Shown here: positions 1 through 7,488 of the stretch, one piece after another
How the letters are laid out: each line of letters starts with the position of its first letter
Position numbering within the stretch: the first letter of the stretch is position 1
From: Bacteroidales bacterium
GTDB taxonomy: Bacteria; Bacteroidota; Bacteroidia; Bacteroidales; UBA4181
NCBI GenBank assembly: GCA_017523725.1
Contig: JAFWVY010000026.1
Location: forward strand, 1 to 40,564
DNA: 40,564 bases
Reading direction: 5' to 3'
Program-made: the position numbers and the translations under genes
The notes under the pieces: model-generated
Seen by the model: only the letters and a program-made list of their open reading frames with translations
Told to the model about the DNA's origin: nothing
Databases searched by the model: none

Positions 1-99
1 ATATCTTATCCCTGTTTTTAACGCTCCGGCATGTCCAAGACCCTTTCGATACTGATGCTCTTTGTCTGTGTGTGGATGACAGCTGTCGCTAGACCGAAG
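1..99 (+). repeat. direct repeat, copy 1 (signal-peptide region)
   Basis: This stretch matches 2057-2155 with only two mismatches (positions 90-91 against 2146-2147). It covers the 30-nt leader and the first ~23 codons of the first gene. The window begins inside it, so the repeat may extend further upstream. Confidence 0.9.
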
Positions 100-735
100 A
101 ATGATGTCGTGTCCGTCCGGTCGCAGGAGGTTCCCCCAACCACCATGGACTCGCTCGAAGCGCATGTGTGGACCACGCTGAGACCGGAATCCTTCTCCGT
201 TTCTCCTTATGCCGGCAGCACTGCGACATTTCTTATGGTTCGCAACAACATCATCTATTCCAGAAAATATTATGACGGAGGAAAGTGGTATGCCATTAGT
301 TCTGAGCCGTTTTACTTTTACACCCCTGGGAAAGAAAATATTATGGACGCTGGTATTGCCGCTTATAATGTGGTTGCGCATCTGTTTCTCTATTCCCGAG
401 TCGGACAACGTCAGAACGGCCGGCATATTGTGCTTGATGCCGACCACATGCGCCTTGCACATCCTATCATGACCGAATTGCCTTCGCCGAGAAAGGTGGT
501 GGTAACTTCACTCAGTTTTGATATTATCTGTTTGAATGACAGTATCCTGACGCTAAAACGAAATACCGATTACACAAAGCCGGAAATGCTGGCCGGCAGC
601 CTCACCACGACGTTTCACGCCACCGATTTGCCTTTCCCCTGGGATGAAAATATCGACCGCGGACTCTTTGACTTTCCGAAAAAGCCGTCCCGGCCCCGGG
701 ATAGTACGTACAATAAACCAATTATCATACGATGA
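31..735 (+). CDS. secreted protein with one copy of an unrecognised repeat domain
   Basis: 234 residues. Residues 1-20 form a typical signal peptide (hydrophobic core SILMLFVCVWMTAVA), so export is likely. Residues about 37-207 form one copy of a domain that occurs twice more in the next gene. Shared landmarks are TTMDSLEAHVW, NNIIYSRKYY, EPFYFYTPGKENIMDA, VGQRQNGRH and DLPFPWDEN. I do not recognise the family. Alternating beta-type segments ending in a 'L.L' strand suggest a small beta-barrel, possibly lipocalin-like, but that is only a guess. The gene ends in an ATGA overlap with the next start (732-735), which points to translational coupling. Its base composition is visibly more AT-rich than the housekeeping genes downstream. 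The first 99 bases of the window, including this start, recur at 2057-2155. Confidence 0.75.
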   Translation: MSKTLSILMLFVCVWMTAVARPKNDVVSVRSQEVPPTTMDSLEAHVWTTLRPESFSVSPYAGSTATFLMVRNNIIYSRKYYDGGKWYAISSEPFYFYTPGKENIMDAGIAAYNVVAHLFLYSRVGQRQNGRHIVLDADHMRLAHPIMTELPSPRKVVVTSLSFDIICLNDSILTLKRNTDYTKPEMLAGSLTTTFHATDLPFPWDENIDRGLFDFPKKPSRPRDSTYNKPIIIR

Positions 736-2027
736 CAGACTATCCCTTTTGCAATAAAATGATATGGATACTGTGTCTTGCTGCAGGTCTTTGCCTCGTC
801 GGAATAACCGGCACCGCTGCCGAGCAGATATTATCAGATGCGCCAGGTGTGTCAACCACCATGGACTCACTCGAAACGCATGTGTGGGTTCGTTATGTGG
901 ATACTACAACTTATTTCTTTTACCTATATCAGAACGATACCATCTACAACAGAGCCTTTTACCAAAACAACTGGCAGACATTACGCCGATATCCCTTCTA
1001 TTTTTTCACACCGGACAAAGAGAATGTCATCGACGCGTTAAAGTCTTATACAACGTTACCTATTTTTATGAGCGAACGATTGGGACAACGGAGAAATGGC
1101 CGGCATTATGCCTATCGATACAATATTGAGCGTCAGGTGTTTAATGATCGCGTTGCGACAAAGAGCATGGAAATTATTCTTCTGACGGCAGATTCCCTGC
1201 AACTTCTGCCTACAGATTACTATATGGAACGCTCTCCTCGGGAACCCACGCCAACTGTTGCCGCTTACGTCGCGACATCACTTCCCTTTCCGTTTGAAAA
1301 CCAATTGTCCCGTCTTTCTCCTCGCATCGTGCAGGATGCCGTTCGACAACATCCAACACCAAGGTCTCTGGATTCTGTCAAGACACAGCATCGTGTGTCT
1401 GAAAAAGGATGGGATCGGCCGTATCGCAAAGAGTCGTCCGGAACAGCTCCCCGGATTCCGACTACCATGGATTCGCTTGAATCTCATACCTGGGTCATGG
1501 AAGACACATGGGAATACTACGGACATATTCTCACATACAAAATGTTCCGCAATGATACCATCTATACGCGTATCTGTACTGATGACATATGGGGACAGAC
1601 GTTTGCTGAGCCGTTTTATTTCTTTTCTCCCGAATTTCCTGTTGATGGAATCAAAGATCGGAATGATGGAGTATTCGTTCTCCCCATGTTCATTCCCGAA
1701 CGCATCGGTGAATCCGATAACGGAAGGCATCTTGTCTATCGATTTAATATTTTCGGGCAACCATCTTGGCAAATACTGCAAGCGCTTTCCAATGTCCGGA
1801 GTCTTGAAATTGTTTCTCTTTCTGATAAAAAATTGATTCTGAAAGAGACCGAATATTATTCTCCGTTACCGACTCCGCCTTTAGAATATGTGTACACTGC
1901 TTGCGACCTGCCGTTCCCCTGGGATGAAAATCTATACCTGTATGGCAGCGCACGGCCTTATCGGCAGCAGATCCGGGAAGCGAAGCGGAAGGTTAGGGAG
2001 CAATACGGGCGAAACAAGAAATTGTAA
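732..2027 (+). CDS. secreted protein with two copies of the same repeat domain
   Basis: 431 residues. The N-terminus carries a hydrophobic export signal (about residues 10-30, ending TGTAAEQ). Met10 (position 759) is an alternative start that would give a more compact signal peptide. Two domain copies lie at about residues 42-192 and 243-401. Both keep TTMDSLExH, NDTIYxR, a PFYFF(T/S)P segment, ER(L/I)G with NGRH, and an LPFPxEN ending. A basic, proline-containing linker (about 195-240) joins them. No catalytic motif stands out, so a binding or structural surface role is more likely than an enzyme. It overlaps the preceding paralogue by 4 bp and is presumably cotranscribed. Function unknown. 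Confidence 0.75.
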   Translation: MTDYPFCNKMIWILCLAAGLCLVGITGTAAEQILSDAPGVSTTMDSLETHVWVRYVDTTTYFFYLYQNDTIYNRAFYQNNWQTLRRYPFYFFTPDKENVIDALKSYTTLPIFMSERLGQRRNGRHYAYRYNIERQVFNDRVATKSMEIILLTADSLQLLPTDYYMERSPREPTPTVAAYVATSLPFPFENQLSRLSPRIVQDAVRQHPTPRSLDSVKTQHRVSEKGWDRPYRKESSGTAPRIPTTMDSLESHTWVMEDTWEYYGHILTYKMFRNDTIYTRICTDDIWGQTFAEPFYFFSPEFPVDGIKDRNDGVFVLPMFIPERIGESDNGRHLVYRFNIFGQPSWQILQALSNVRSLEIVSLSDKKLILKETEYYSPLPTPPLEYVYTACDLPFPWDENLYLYGSARPYRQQIREAKRKVREQYGRNKKL

Positions 2028-2056
2028 TCATATATATATCTCGTGTCATTTTTTTC

Positions 2057-2155
2057 ATATCTTATCCCTGTTTTTAACGCTCCGGCATGTCCAAGACCCT
2101 TTCGATACTGATGCTCTTTGTCTGTGTGTGGATGACAGCTGTCGCCCGACCGAAG
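2057..2155 (+). repeat. direct repeat, copy 2 (signal-peptide region)
   Basis: Second copy of positions 1-99, separated from the first by 1957 bp. It contains the same leader and the same start codon context, then diverges abruptly after the codons for ARPK. Direct copies flanking two paralogous genes point to tandem duplication and later deletion. Confidence 0.9.
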
Positions 2156-2179
2156 CCTTCAAAAAGAAATGGTTTTTGA
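2087..2179 (+). pseudogene. truncated signal-peptide stump of a third paralogue
   Basis: A 30-codon frame starts with the same residues as the first gene (MSKTLSILMLFVCVWMTAVA) and runs into an unrelated tail, PSKRNGF, before a TGA at 2177. No repeat domain follows. I read it as the 5' remnant of a further family member whose body was deleted. Alternatively the leader alone was duplicated. Whether the 30-residue peptide is made is unknown. Its last codons overlap the promoter of the Fic gene. Confidence 0.7.
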
Positions 2180-2207
2180 AATTTCGACTAAAAAGTGGTA
2201 TCTTTAC
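2175..2207 (+). promoter_or_regulatory. Bacteroidetes-type promoter of the Fic gene
   Basis: TTTG at 2175-2178 and TATCTTTAC at 2199-2207 are separated by 20 bp. This is the spacing of the Bacteroidetes -33/-7 promoter. The -7 box differs from TAnnTTTG only in its last base. The start would lie about 20 nt before the ATG at 2233. Confidence 0.6.
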
Positions 2208-2232
2208 CACCAATTAGCAAACATTTTGGCCC

Positions 2233-3306
2233 ATGAAGTATCTCAACATAGCAAAAGCTATTGAAGCCTGGCGCTCCATCCAGCCCCTCTCCGAGAGGGA
2301 CCGGGAGCGCCTGAGCCGCAAGTTCACTGTGGATTTCAACTTCAACAGTAACCACATCGAGGGCAACACCCTGACCTACGGCCAGACCGAGCTTCTGCTG
2401 CTTTTCGGCAAGGTTGTCGGCGAAGCCGAGATGAAGGACCTGGAGGAGATGAAAGCCAGCAATGTCGGCCTCAAAATGATGCAGGAGCAGGCCCTGATCA
2501 AGGAAATGCCCCTCACGCAGAACTTTATCCGCCAGCTCCATAAGGTATTGCTCCGCGAGGACTACACCGTTTATCGAGAGCTTCCCGGCGGCCGGCAGAC
2601 CAGTTATGTCATCCACGCCGGACAGTACAAAACCCGTCCGAACAGTGTGATTACCCGTTATGGAGACCGCTTCGAATACGCCTCTCCGGAAGAGACTCCC
2701 GCCCTGATGGCCGACTTGGTAGGTTGGTACAACGAAGAAGAAGTCAAAAGAAAACTCAACCCGGTAGAGTTGGCTGCACTTTTCCACTACCGCTACATCC
2801 GCATCCACCCCTTCGAGGATGGCAACGGACGTATAGCCCGACTGATTGTCAACTTCATCCTTGCCAGACACGATTATCCGATGATTGTCGTCCGCAGCCG
2901 CGGAAAGAAAGAATACCTGGAAACGCTGCACCAGGCAGACATGGAGGTGGGTCCGACGGCCAGCGTCGGTGCCCACGCACCACTCGACCGTATACGTCCC
3001 TTCTCGAAATATTTCACGGCTTTGGTGGCAGAAGAGATTTACAACGATGTCCGCTTTGTCACCGAACCGGATGAAAACGTCTGGTGGTACGATGGCCAAC
3101 GCATCGCGTTCCGTACGCCCAACTACGCAAAGATTCTCCGGATTACGCAAAGCCAGCCTTCCGTCACCATCGACGGTTTAAAAAAAGATCTCGGCATCAA
3201 TAAATCCGCCGTCCAGCGACTTCTTGGCTCTCTCAAAGAGAAGGGCTACATTGAGTCTGCTGGAGAAGGTGGTGGCTGGCGCGTACTCATTACGCCGTCG
3301 CTGTAA
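2233..3306 (+). CDS. Fic family protein (AMPylase-like) with C-terminal winged helix
   Basis: 357 residues. The Fic core motif HPFEDGNGRIAR is intact at residues 192-203, including the catalytic His192 and the Asp/Asn/Gly loop that binds the nucleotide phosphates. An N-terminal SNHIEGN at 39-45 matches the (S/T)xxxE(G/N) inhibitory helix of class II Fic proteins, with Glu43 as the predicted blocking residue. The enzyme is therefore probably self-inhibited rather than controlled by a separate antitoxin. The C-terminal ~80 residues, with TIDGLKKDLGINKSAVQRLL, look like a winged helix-turn-helix. Known relatives transfer AMP from ATP to hydroxyl side chains; the target here cannot be predicted. 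It stands alone, with its own promoter, between the repeat island and pcm. Confidence 0.92.
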   Translation: MKYLNIAKAIEAWRSIQPLSERDRERLSRKFTVDFNFNSNHIEGNTLTYGQTELLLLFGKVVGEAEMKDLEEMKASNVGLKMMQEQALIKEMPLTQNFIRQLHKVLLREDYTVYRELPGGRQTSYVIHAGQYKTRPNSVITRYGDRFEYASPEETPALMADLVGWYNEEEVKRKLNPVELAALFHYRYIRIHPFEDGNGRIARLIVNFILARHDYPMIVVRSRGKKEYLETLHQADMEVGPTASVGAHAPLDRIRPFSKYFTALVAEEIYNDVRFVTEPDENVWWYDGQRIAFRTPNYAKILRITQSQPSVTIDGLKKDLGINKSAVQRLLGSLKEKGYIESAGEGGGWRVLITPSL

Positions 3307-3336
3307 AGTCTGGAATCATCGCCGTCTCCATTTCCC

Positions 3337-3367
3337 TTTGCCTCATCCCCGGATTTATGTACCTTTG
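3337..3367 (+). promoter_or_regulatory. Bacteroidetes-type promoter of pcm
   Basis: TTTG at 3337-3340 and TACCTTTG at 3360-3367, 19 bp apart. Both boxes match the Bacteroidetes consensus exactly. Transcription would begin near 3374, giving a leader of about 35 nt before the ATG at 3409. Confidence 0.75.
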
Positions 3368-3408
3368 TCATTTGGCCGGAGCAGGCTTGCAGACGGCCGA
3401 TACGGGGC

Positions 3409-4047
3409 ATGGAGGATTCCTATCGACATAAAGGCATGCGGAAACAGCTGGTGGAGCAGCTGGCCCTGAAGGGTATCGCAGACGGACAGGTGCTGGCCGC
3501 GATGGAAGCGGTGCCGCGGCACTGGTTCATCGACAGTGCACTGCTGCCGTTGGCCTATAAGGACCAGGCGGTGCCGATCGGTTGCGGACAGTCTATCTCG
3601 CAGCCCTATACGGTGGCCCGGCAGACAGAGATGCTCGGGGTGCGGCCGCACGACAAGGTGCTGGAAATCGGTACGGGCTCCGGCTATCAGACGGCGGTGC
3701 TCTATACCCTTAAGGCTCATATCTATACCATTGAACGCCAGTACGACTTGTTCCGCCAGACCGAGCGTCTGCTCGCTGCGGCCGGCTATAAGGTCCGCTG
3801 TTTCTACGGCGATGGCTACAAGGGCCTCCCGGCGTATGCACCATTCGACCGCATCATTGTGACGGCGGCGGCGCCGGAGATTCCGAAGCAGCTCCTGCAG
3901 CAGTTGAAAGTGGGCGGACGCATGGTCATTCCCGTCGGCGAGGAGTCGCAGACCATGTATGTGATCGACCGGGTGGAGGAGAATCTTTTCCGGGAATCCA
4001 GCCATGGCGACTGCCGCTTTGTGCCGTTCCTGGCCGGGCGTGAATGA
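3409..4047 (+). CDS. pcm: protein-L-isoaspartate O-methyltransferase
   Basis: 212 residues, the usual length for this family. The enzyme uses S-adenosylmethionine to methylate the carboxyl group of abnormal L-isoaspartyl residues in aged proteins, starting their repair. Visible family marks are GCGQSISQPYTVA (about 58-70), which carries the substrate-binding loop, and the SAM motif VLEIGTGSGYQTAVL (84-98). FDRIIVTAAAPEIP lies further on. The product has no signal peptide and should be cytoplasmic. It has its own promoter and is followed, 72 nt later, by cysE. A weak CGGGG/CCCCG hairpin at 4057-4071 lies just after the stop. Confidence 0.95.
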   Translation: MEDSYRHKGMRKQLVEQLALKGIADGQVLAAMEAVPRHWFIDSALLPLAYKDQAVPIGCGQSISQPYTVARQTEMLGVRPHDKVLEIGTGSGYQTAVLYTLKAHIYTIERQYDLFRQTERLLAAAGYKVRCFYGDGYKGLPAYAPFDRIIVTAAAPEIPKQLLQQLKVGGRMVIPVGEESQTMYVIDRVEENLFRESSHGDCRFVPFLAGRE

Positions 4048-4090
4048 TGCAAAAAACGGGGTCATCCCCCGAAAATCCAAATTTATCGCG

Positions 4091-4098
4091 TACCTTTG
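4091..4098 (+). promoter_or_regulatory. -7 box of the cysE operon promoter
   Basis: TACCTTTG matches the Bacteroidetes -7 consensus and lies 21 nt before the chosen cysE start. No TTTG is found at the expected -33 distance, so the promoter may be weak or activator-dependent. Confidence 0.5.
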
Positions 4099-4119
4099 TC
4101 TTTTTTAGGAGATTATTAT

Positions 4120-4938
4120 ATGAAAGACGCTGTAAATCAATTTCCGGCGCATCTTTATCGGACCATGCACCAGGAAAAGACGGATGTCCCTTCGCTGGTG
4201 GAGGCCCAACGTTTTATAGACGGTCTTGTCAATTTCATGTTCCCGGTCCGGGAGGACGGCAACATCTCTTTGGTGCAGATGCAGGCCCGATGGGAACGGC
4301 TGCAGGAGCATTTCTGCACGCTGGTACGTCCGGTCGCGGCGGCTGCGGGCCGTTCTGCCGAAGAAATCAGCGACTTGTTTTTCGGATCAGTGCCGGCCAT
4401 TCACAAGGATTTGATGAGCGATGCCAAAGCTTTCGCCACGTTCGACCCGGCTGCCGGCAGCCCGATGGAGGTCATCCTGGCTTATCCGAGTTTCTATGCC
4501 ATTACGATTTACCGCCTGTCGCATCTGCTTTCGGACATGGGTGTGCCGCTGCTGCCGCGCATCATTTCGGAACACGCGCACAGCAAGACGGGCATCGACA
4601 TTCATCCCGGAGCGCGCATCGGCAAGTGCTTTTACATAGACCACGGTACGGGGGTGGTCATCGGCGAGACAACCATCATCGGCGACAACGTGAAGATTTA
4701 CCAGGGTGTCACGCTGGGGGCACTCTATGTCGCCGAAAACATGAAGAATACCAAACGCCATCCGACCATCGAGGACAATGTCATCGTGTATTCCGGCAGT
4801 ACGATTCTGGGCGGCGAAACCGTCATCGGTCATGATACGATTGTCGGCGGCAACGTCTGGCTCACCGAAAGCGTGCCGCCCAATTCGATCGTGCTGTACC
4901 ACAAAGGAGAAATTAAAGTGAGGGAGCAAAGGAAATGA
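4120..4938 (+). CDS. cysE: serine O-acetyltransferase
   Basis: 272 residues from the ATG at 4120, which is preceded by AGGAG at 4107-4111. An in-frame TTG at 4096 would start inside the -7 box and is rejected. The enzyme transfers acetyl from acetyl-CoA to serine, giving O-acetylserine, the first step of cysteine synthesis. An N-terminal helical part (1-120) carries DPAAGSP (109-115). A left-handed hexapeptide beta-helix follows, with EHAHSKTGIDIHPGA (151-165) and DHGTGVVIGE (174-183) supplying the catalytic histidines. The long N-terminal part is the form common in Bacteroidetes. It overlaps sppA by 4 bp (ATGA). Confidence 0.94.
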   Translation: MKDAVNQFPAHLYRTMHQEKTDVPSLVEAQRFIDGLVNFMFPVREDGNISLVQMQARWERLQEHFCTLVRPVAAAAGRSAEEISDLFFGSVPAIHKDLMSDAKAFATFDPAAGSPMEVILAYPSFYAITIYRLSHLLSDMGVPLLPRIISEHAHSKTGIDIHPGARIGKCFYIDHGTGVVIGETTIIGDNVKIYQGVTLGALYVAENMKNTKRHPTIEDNVIVYSGSTILGGETVIGHDTIVGGNVWLTESVPPNSIVLYHKGEIKVREQRK

Positions 4939-6746
4939 ACTTCTTGAAAAACGTACTGGCCTCTGCGTTGGGCTTTTTCCTGGCGATAGCCGTTGTGTTC
5001 GTGCTGTGCGTCCTGATGGTGGGTGCCCTGCTGACTTTTTCGCTTTCGTCTGGTGTATCGGCGGTTCGTGAACATTCGGTGCTGTACCTTTCTTTCGACA
5101 GGTCCATTCCGGTCCGTTCGCCGGGAGCACTGATGACCGGTCTCGACCGGCTGGGACTGCGCGAGAGCGGCATGGGGCTGAACGATCTGCTCACGGTCAT
5201 CTACGACGCGGCGGATAACCCGTCCATCGACGGCATCTATATGCATCCGTCGATGGTGGTGCCGGCCACGCTCGAGTCGCTGGCCGAAGTCCGGAAGGCG
5301 CTGCAGGATTTTAAGGAAACGGGAAAGTTTGTCGTCAGTTATGGCGAGTATTATTCGCAGAAAGGATATTATATGGCTACGGCGGCCGGCGAGCTCTACC
5401 TGAATCCGGCCGGCATGTTGCAGCTGACGGGCATCCGTTCGTCCACCATGTTTTACAAGGATGCGCTGGACAAACTGGGCGTTGAGGCGCAAGTTATCCG
5501 GCACGGCACTTTCAAGAGTGCGGTCGAGCCGTTCCTCGACAACCGGATGAGCGAGGCCAACCGGCTTCAGACCGAACGCTATGTCGGCGCACTGTGGAGC
5601 CATATGCGGCAGGAGATCTGTTCGGCCCGGCAGTTGTCCGAGGACCGGCTGACGGCCGGCATGGAGGCCTTGCAGCTTTCGCTGCCCAGCGAGGTGCTTG
5701 CGGCCGGGTTGGTCGACAGCCTGTTCTATAAAGACCAGGTCGTGGCCCGGCTGATGTCTCTCACCGGGGCGGAGAAAGAGGATGATCTGCGCTATGTCAC
5801 GCCTGAGGATTATCTGGCTTCGATGTCACCGGCTGCCACACCGGTGCCCGCGACCGGCCGGCGTGCTGCGCGGCGCGAGCCCGACTGCATCGCCATCGTC
5901 TATGCCGAGGGCGATATCATTACGGATATCCCGTATGCGGCGGATGCCGTGATTACGCCTTCAGTCATGCGGGAGGCGTTCCGGGCTGCCCGTGAGGATT
6001 CGACGGTGAAGGCGGTGGTCTTCCGTATCAATTCCGGAGGTGGCAGCGCCCTGGCATCCGATATGATCTGGCGCGAGGTGGCACTGACGGCGGCCGTAAA
6101 GCCGGTGGTGGCCTCTTTCGGTGCCCTGGCTGCATCCGGCGGCTATTACATGGCGGCTCCCTCCACACGTATCGTGGCTTCGCCCTACACGTTGACAGGT
6201 TCCATCGGCGTGTTCGGTGTCATCCCTTCTTTCGAAAAACTGATGCACAATAAATTGGGAATCAGGGTTGAGTCGGTCAACGCGGTGGCACATGCCGACC
6301 GCGAAACGGTTATGCGGGCGCTGACGCCCGAGGAAAGGGAGGCCATGCAGCGCGAAGTGGAATTCACGTACGAGACGTTCGTCGCCCATGTGGCCGAAGG
6401 CCGTCATCTGTCGAAGGAAACGGTCGAACAGATCGCCGAGGGCCGCGTGTGGTGTGCGGCCGATGCTGTGGAGCACGCCTTGGTGGATACAATCGGTACG
6501 TTCGAAGATGCCATTGACCTGGCAGTACGACTGAGCGGTGCCGGCGAGGATTACGAACTGATGGAACTGCCGGAGTCGCCCGACTGGATGTCGGAACTGC
6601 GTCAGTACCTCAATATGGAGATGCGGTCGGCCCGGCTGAAAAAGGCTTTGCCCGACGAGCTCGCCCGCATGGCGGCACCGGTTGGACGTTGGCTCTCCCT
6701 GCGGGGCGTGTGTGCCATGATACCCTATGAAATAACATTGTATTAA
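4935..6746 (+). CDS. sppA: signal peptide peptidase SppA (67-kDa type)
   Basis: 603 residues, the two-domain long form. One N-terminal transmembrane helix (about 5-36) anchors the enzyme in the inner membrane with the catalytic part outside. It degrades signal peptides left in the membrane after LepB cleavage. The catalytic pair of the family is present: Lys194 in GTFKSAVEPF of the first domain and Ser401 in AASGGYYMA of the second. TGSIGVFGV follows at 421-429. The gene overlaps cysE by 4 bp and lies two genes upstream of lepB, so the peptidase that makes cleaved signal peptides and the one that clears them are in one transcription unit. Confidence 0.95.
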   Translation: MNFLKNVLASALGFFLAIAVVFVLCVLMVGALLTFSLSSGVSAVREHSVLYLSFDRSIPVRSPGALMTGLDRLGLRESGMGLNDLLTVIYDAADNPSIDGIYMHPSMVVPATLESLAEVRKALQDFKETGKFVVSYGEYYSQKGYYMATAAGELYLNPAGMLQLTGIRSSTMFYKDALDKLGVEAQVIRHGTFKSAVEPFLDNRMSEANRLQTERYVGALWSHMRQEICSARQLSEDRLTAGMEALQLSLPSEVLAAGLVDSLFYKDQVVARLMSLTGAEKEDDLRYVTPEDYLASMSPAATPVPATGRRAARREPDCIAIVYAEGDIITDIPYAADAVITPSVMREAFRAAREDSTVKAVVFRINSGGGSALASDMIWREVALTAAVKPVVASFGALAASGGYYMAAPSTRIVASPYTLTGSIGVFGVIPSFEKLMHNKLGIRVESVNAVAHADRETVMRALTPEEREAMQREVEFTYETFVAHVAEGRHLSKETVEQIAEGRVWCAADAVEHALVDTIGTFEDAIDLAVRLSGAGEDYELMELPESPDWMSELRQYLNMEMRSARLKKALPDELARMAAPVGRWLSLRGVCAMIPYEITLY

Positions 6747-6767
6747 CAATCTAGCATACTGATATTT

Positions 6768-7487
6768 ATGGATATAGCACTGATAGGATATGGAAAGATG
6801 GGCAAGACCATCGAACAGATTGCCGTGTCGCGCGGCCATCGGATTGTCCAGACCATCGACATTGATAACCTGGCGGATTTCGTGCCCGAAAAGATGAACG
6901 GTGCCCAGGTGGCCGTCGAATTCACGGGGCCGAAGACGGCATTCGCCAATGTGATGAAATGCATGGACATGCATCTGCCGGTTGTCTGCGGCTCCACCGG
7001 ATGGTACGACCGGCTGCCCGAAGCGGAGGCCCGGTGCCGGCAGGAGAATCAGTCGATGATTGTTTCCTCGAATTTCAGTCTCGGCGTAAACATTTTTTTC
7101 AAGCTGAACCGTTATCTGGCCCGTATCATGAACAGGTTCCCGTCGTACGATGTCTCGATAGACGAGACCCACCACACGCAGAAACTGGATGCACCGAGCG
7201 GTACGGCCATCACGCTGGCCAAGGCAGTCATCGGAGAACTGGACCGCAAGACGGGCTGGCAGCTCGACCGGGCCGACACACCCGACCAGATCCGCGTCAA
7301 TGCGTTCCGCCGGGACAGCGTGCCGGGGATCCATACCGTGCGCTATACCTCCGAGATAGACGACATCGTCATCACGCACGATGCGCACAGCCGGGCCGGA
7401 CTGGCGCTGGGTGCGGTGCTGGCGGCCGAATACATCTACGACAAGCACGGCGTGTTCTCGATGGACGATGTGCTGCAAATAGACTAG
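6768..7487 (+). CDS. dapB: 4-hydroxy-tetrahydrodipicolinate reductase
   Basis: 239 residues, slightly shorter than the E. coli enzyme but normal for Bacteroidetes. It reduces the dihydrodipicolinate-stage intermediate with NAD(P)H in the diaminopimelate/lysine pathway, feeding peptidoglycan. The nucleotide-binding loop IGYGKMGKTI lies at 6-15. The signature ETHHTQKLDAPSGTA (133-147) holds the catalytic His and Lys. Cytoplasmic. It starts 21 nt after sppA and ends 1 nt before lepB, so it belongs to the same operon. Confidence 0.95.
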   Translation: MDIALIGYGKMGKTIEQIAVSRGHRIVQTIDIDNLADFVPEKMNGAQVAVEFTGPKTAFANVMKCMDMHLPVVCGSTGWYDRLPEAEARCRQENQSMIVSSNFSLGVNIFFKLNRYLARIMNRFPSYDVSIDETHHTQKLDAPSGTAITLAKAVIGELDRKTGWQLDRADTPDQIRVNAFRRDSVPGIHTVRYTSEIDDIVITHDAHSRAGLALGAVLAAEYIYDKHGVFSMDDVLQID

Positions 7488-7488
7488 C

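Noticed and set aside
2233..3306. Fic toxin-antitoxin pair
   Set aside because: No small antitoxin gene flanks it, and the inhibitory motif is inside the Fic protein itself.
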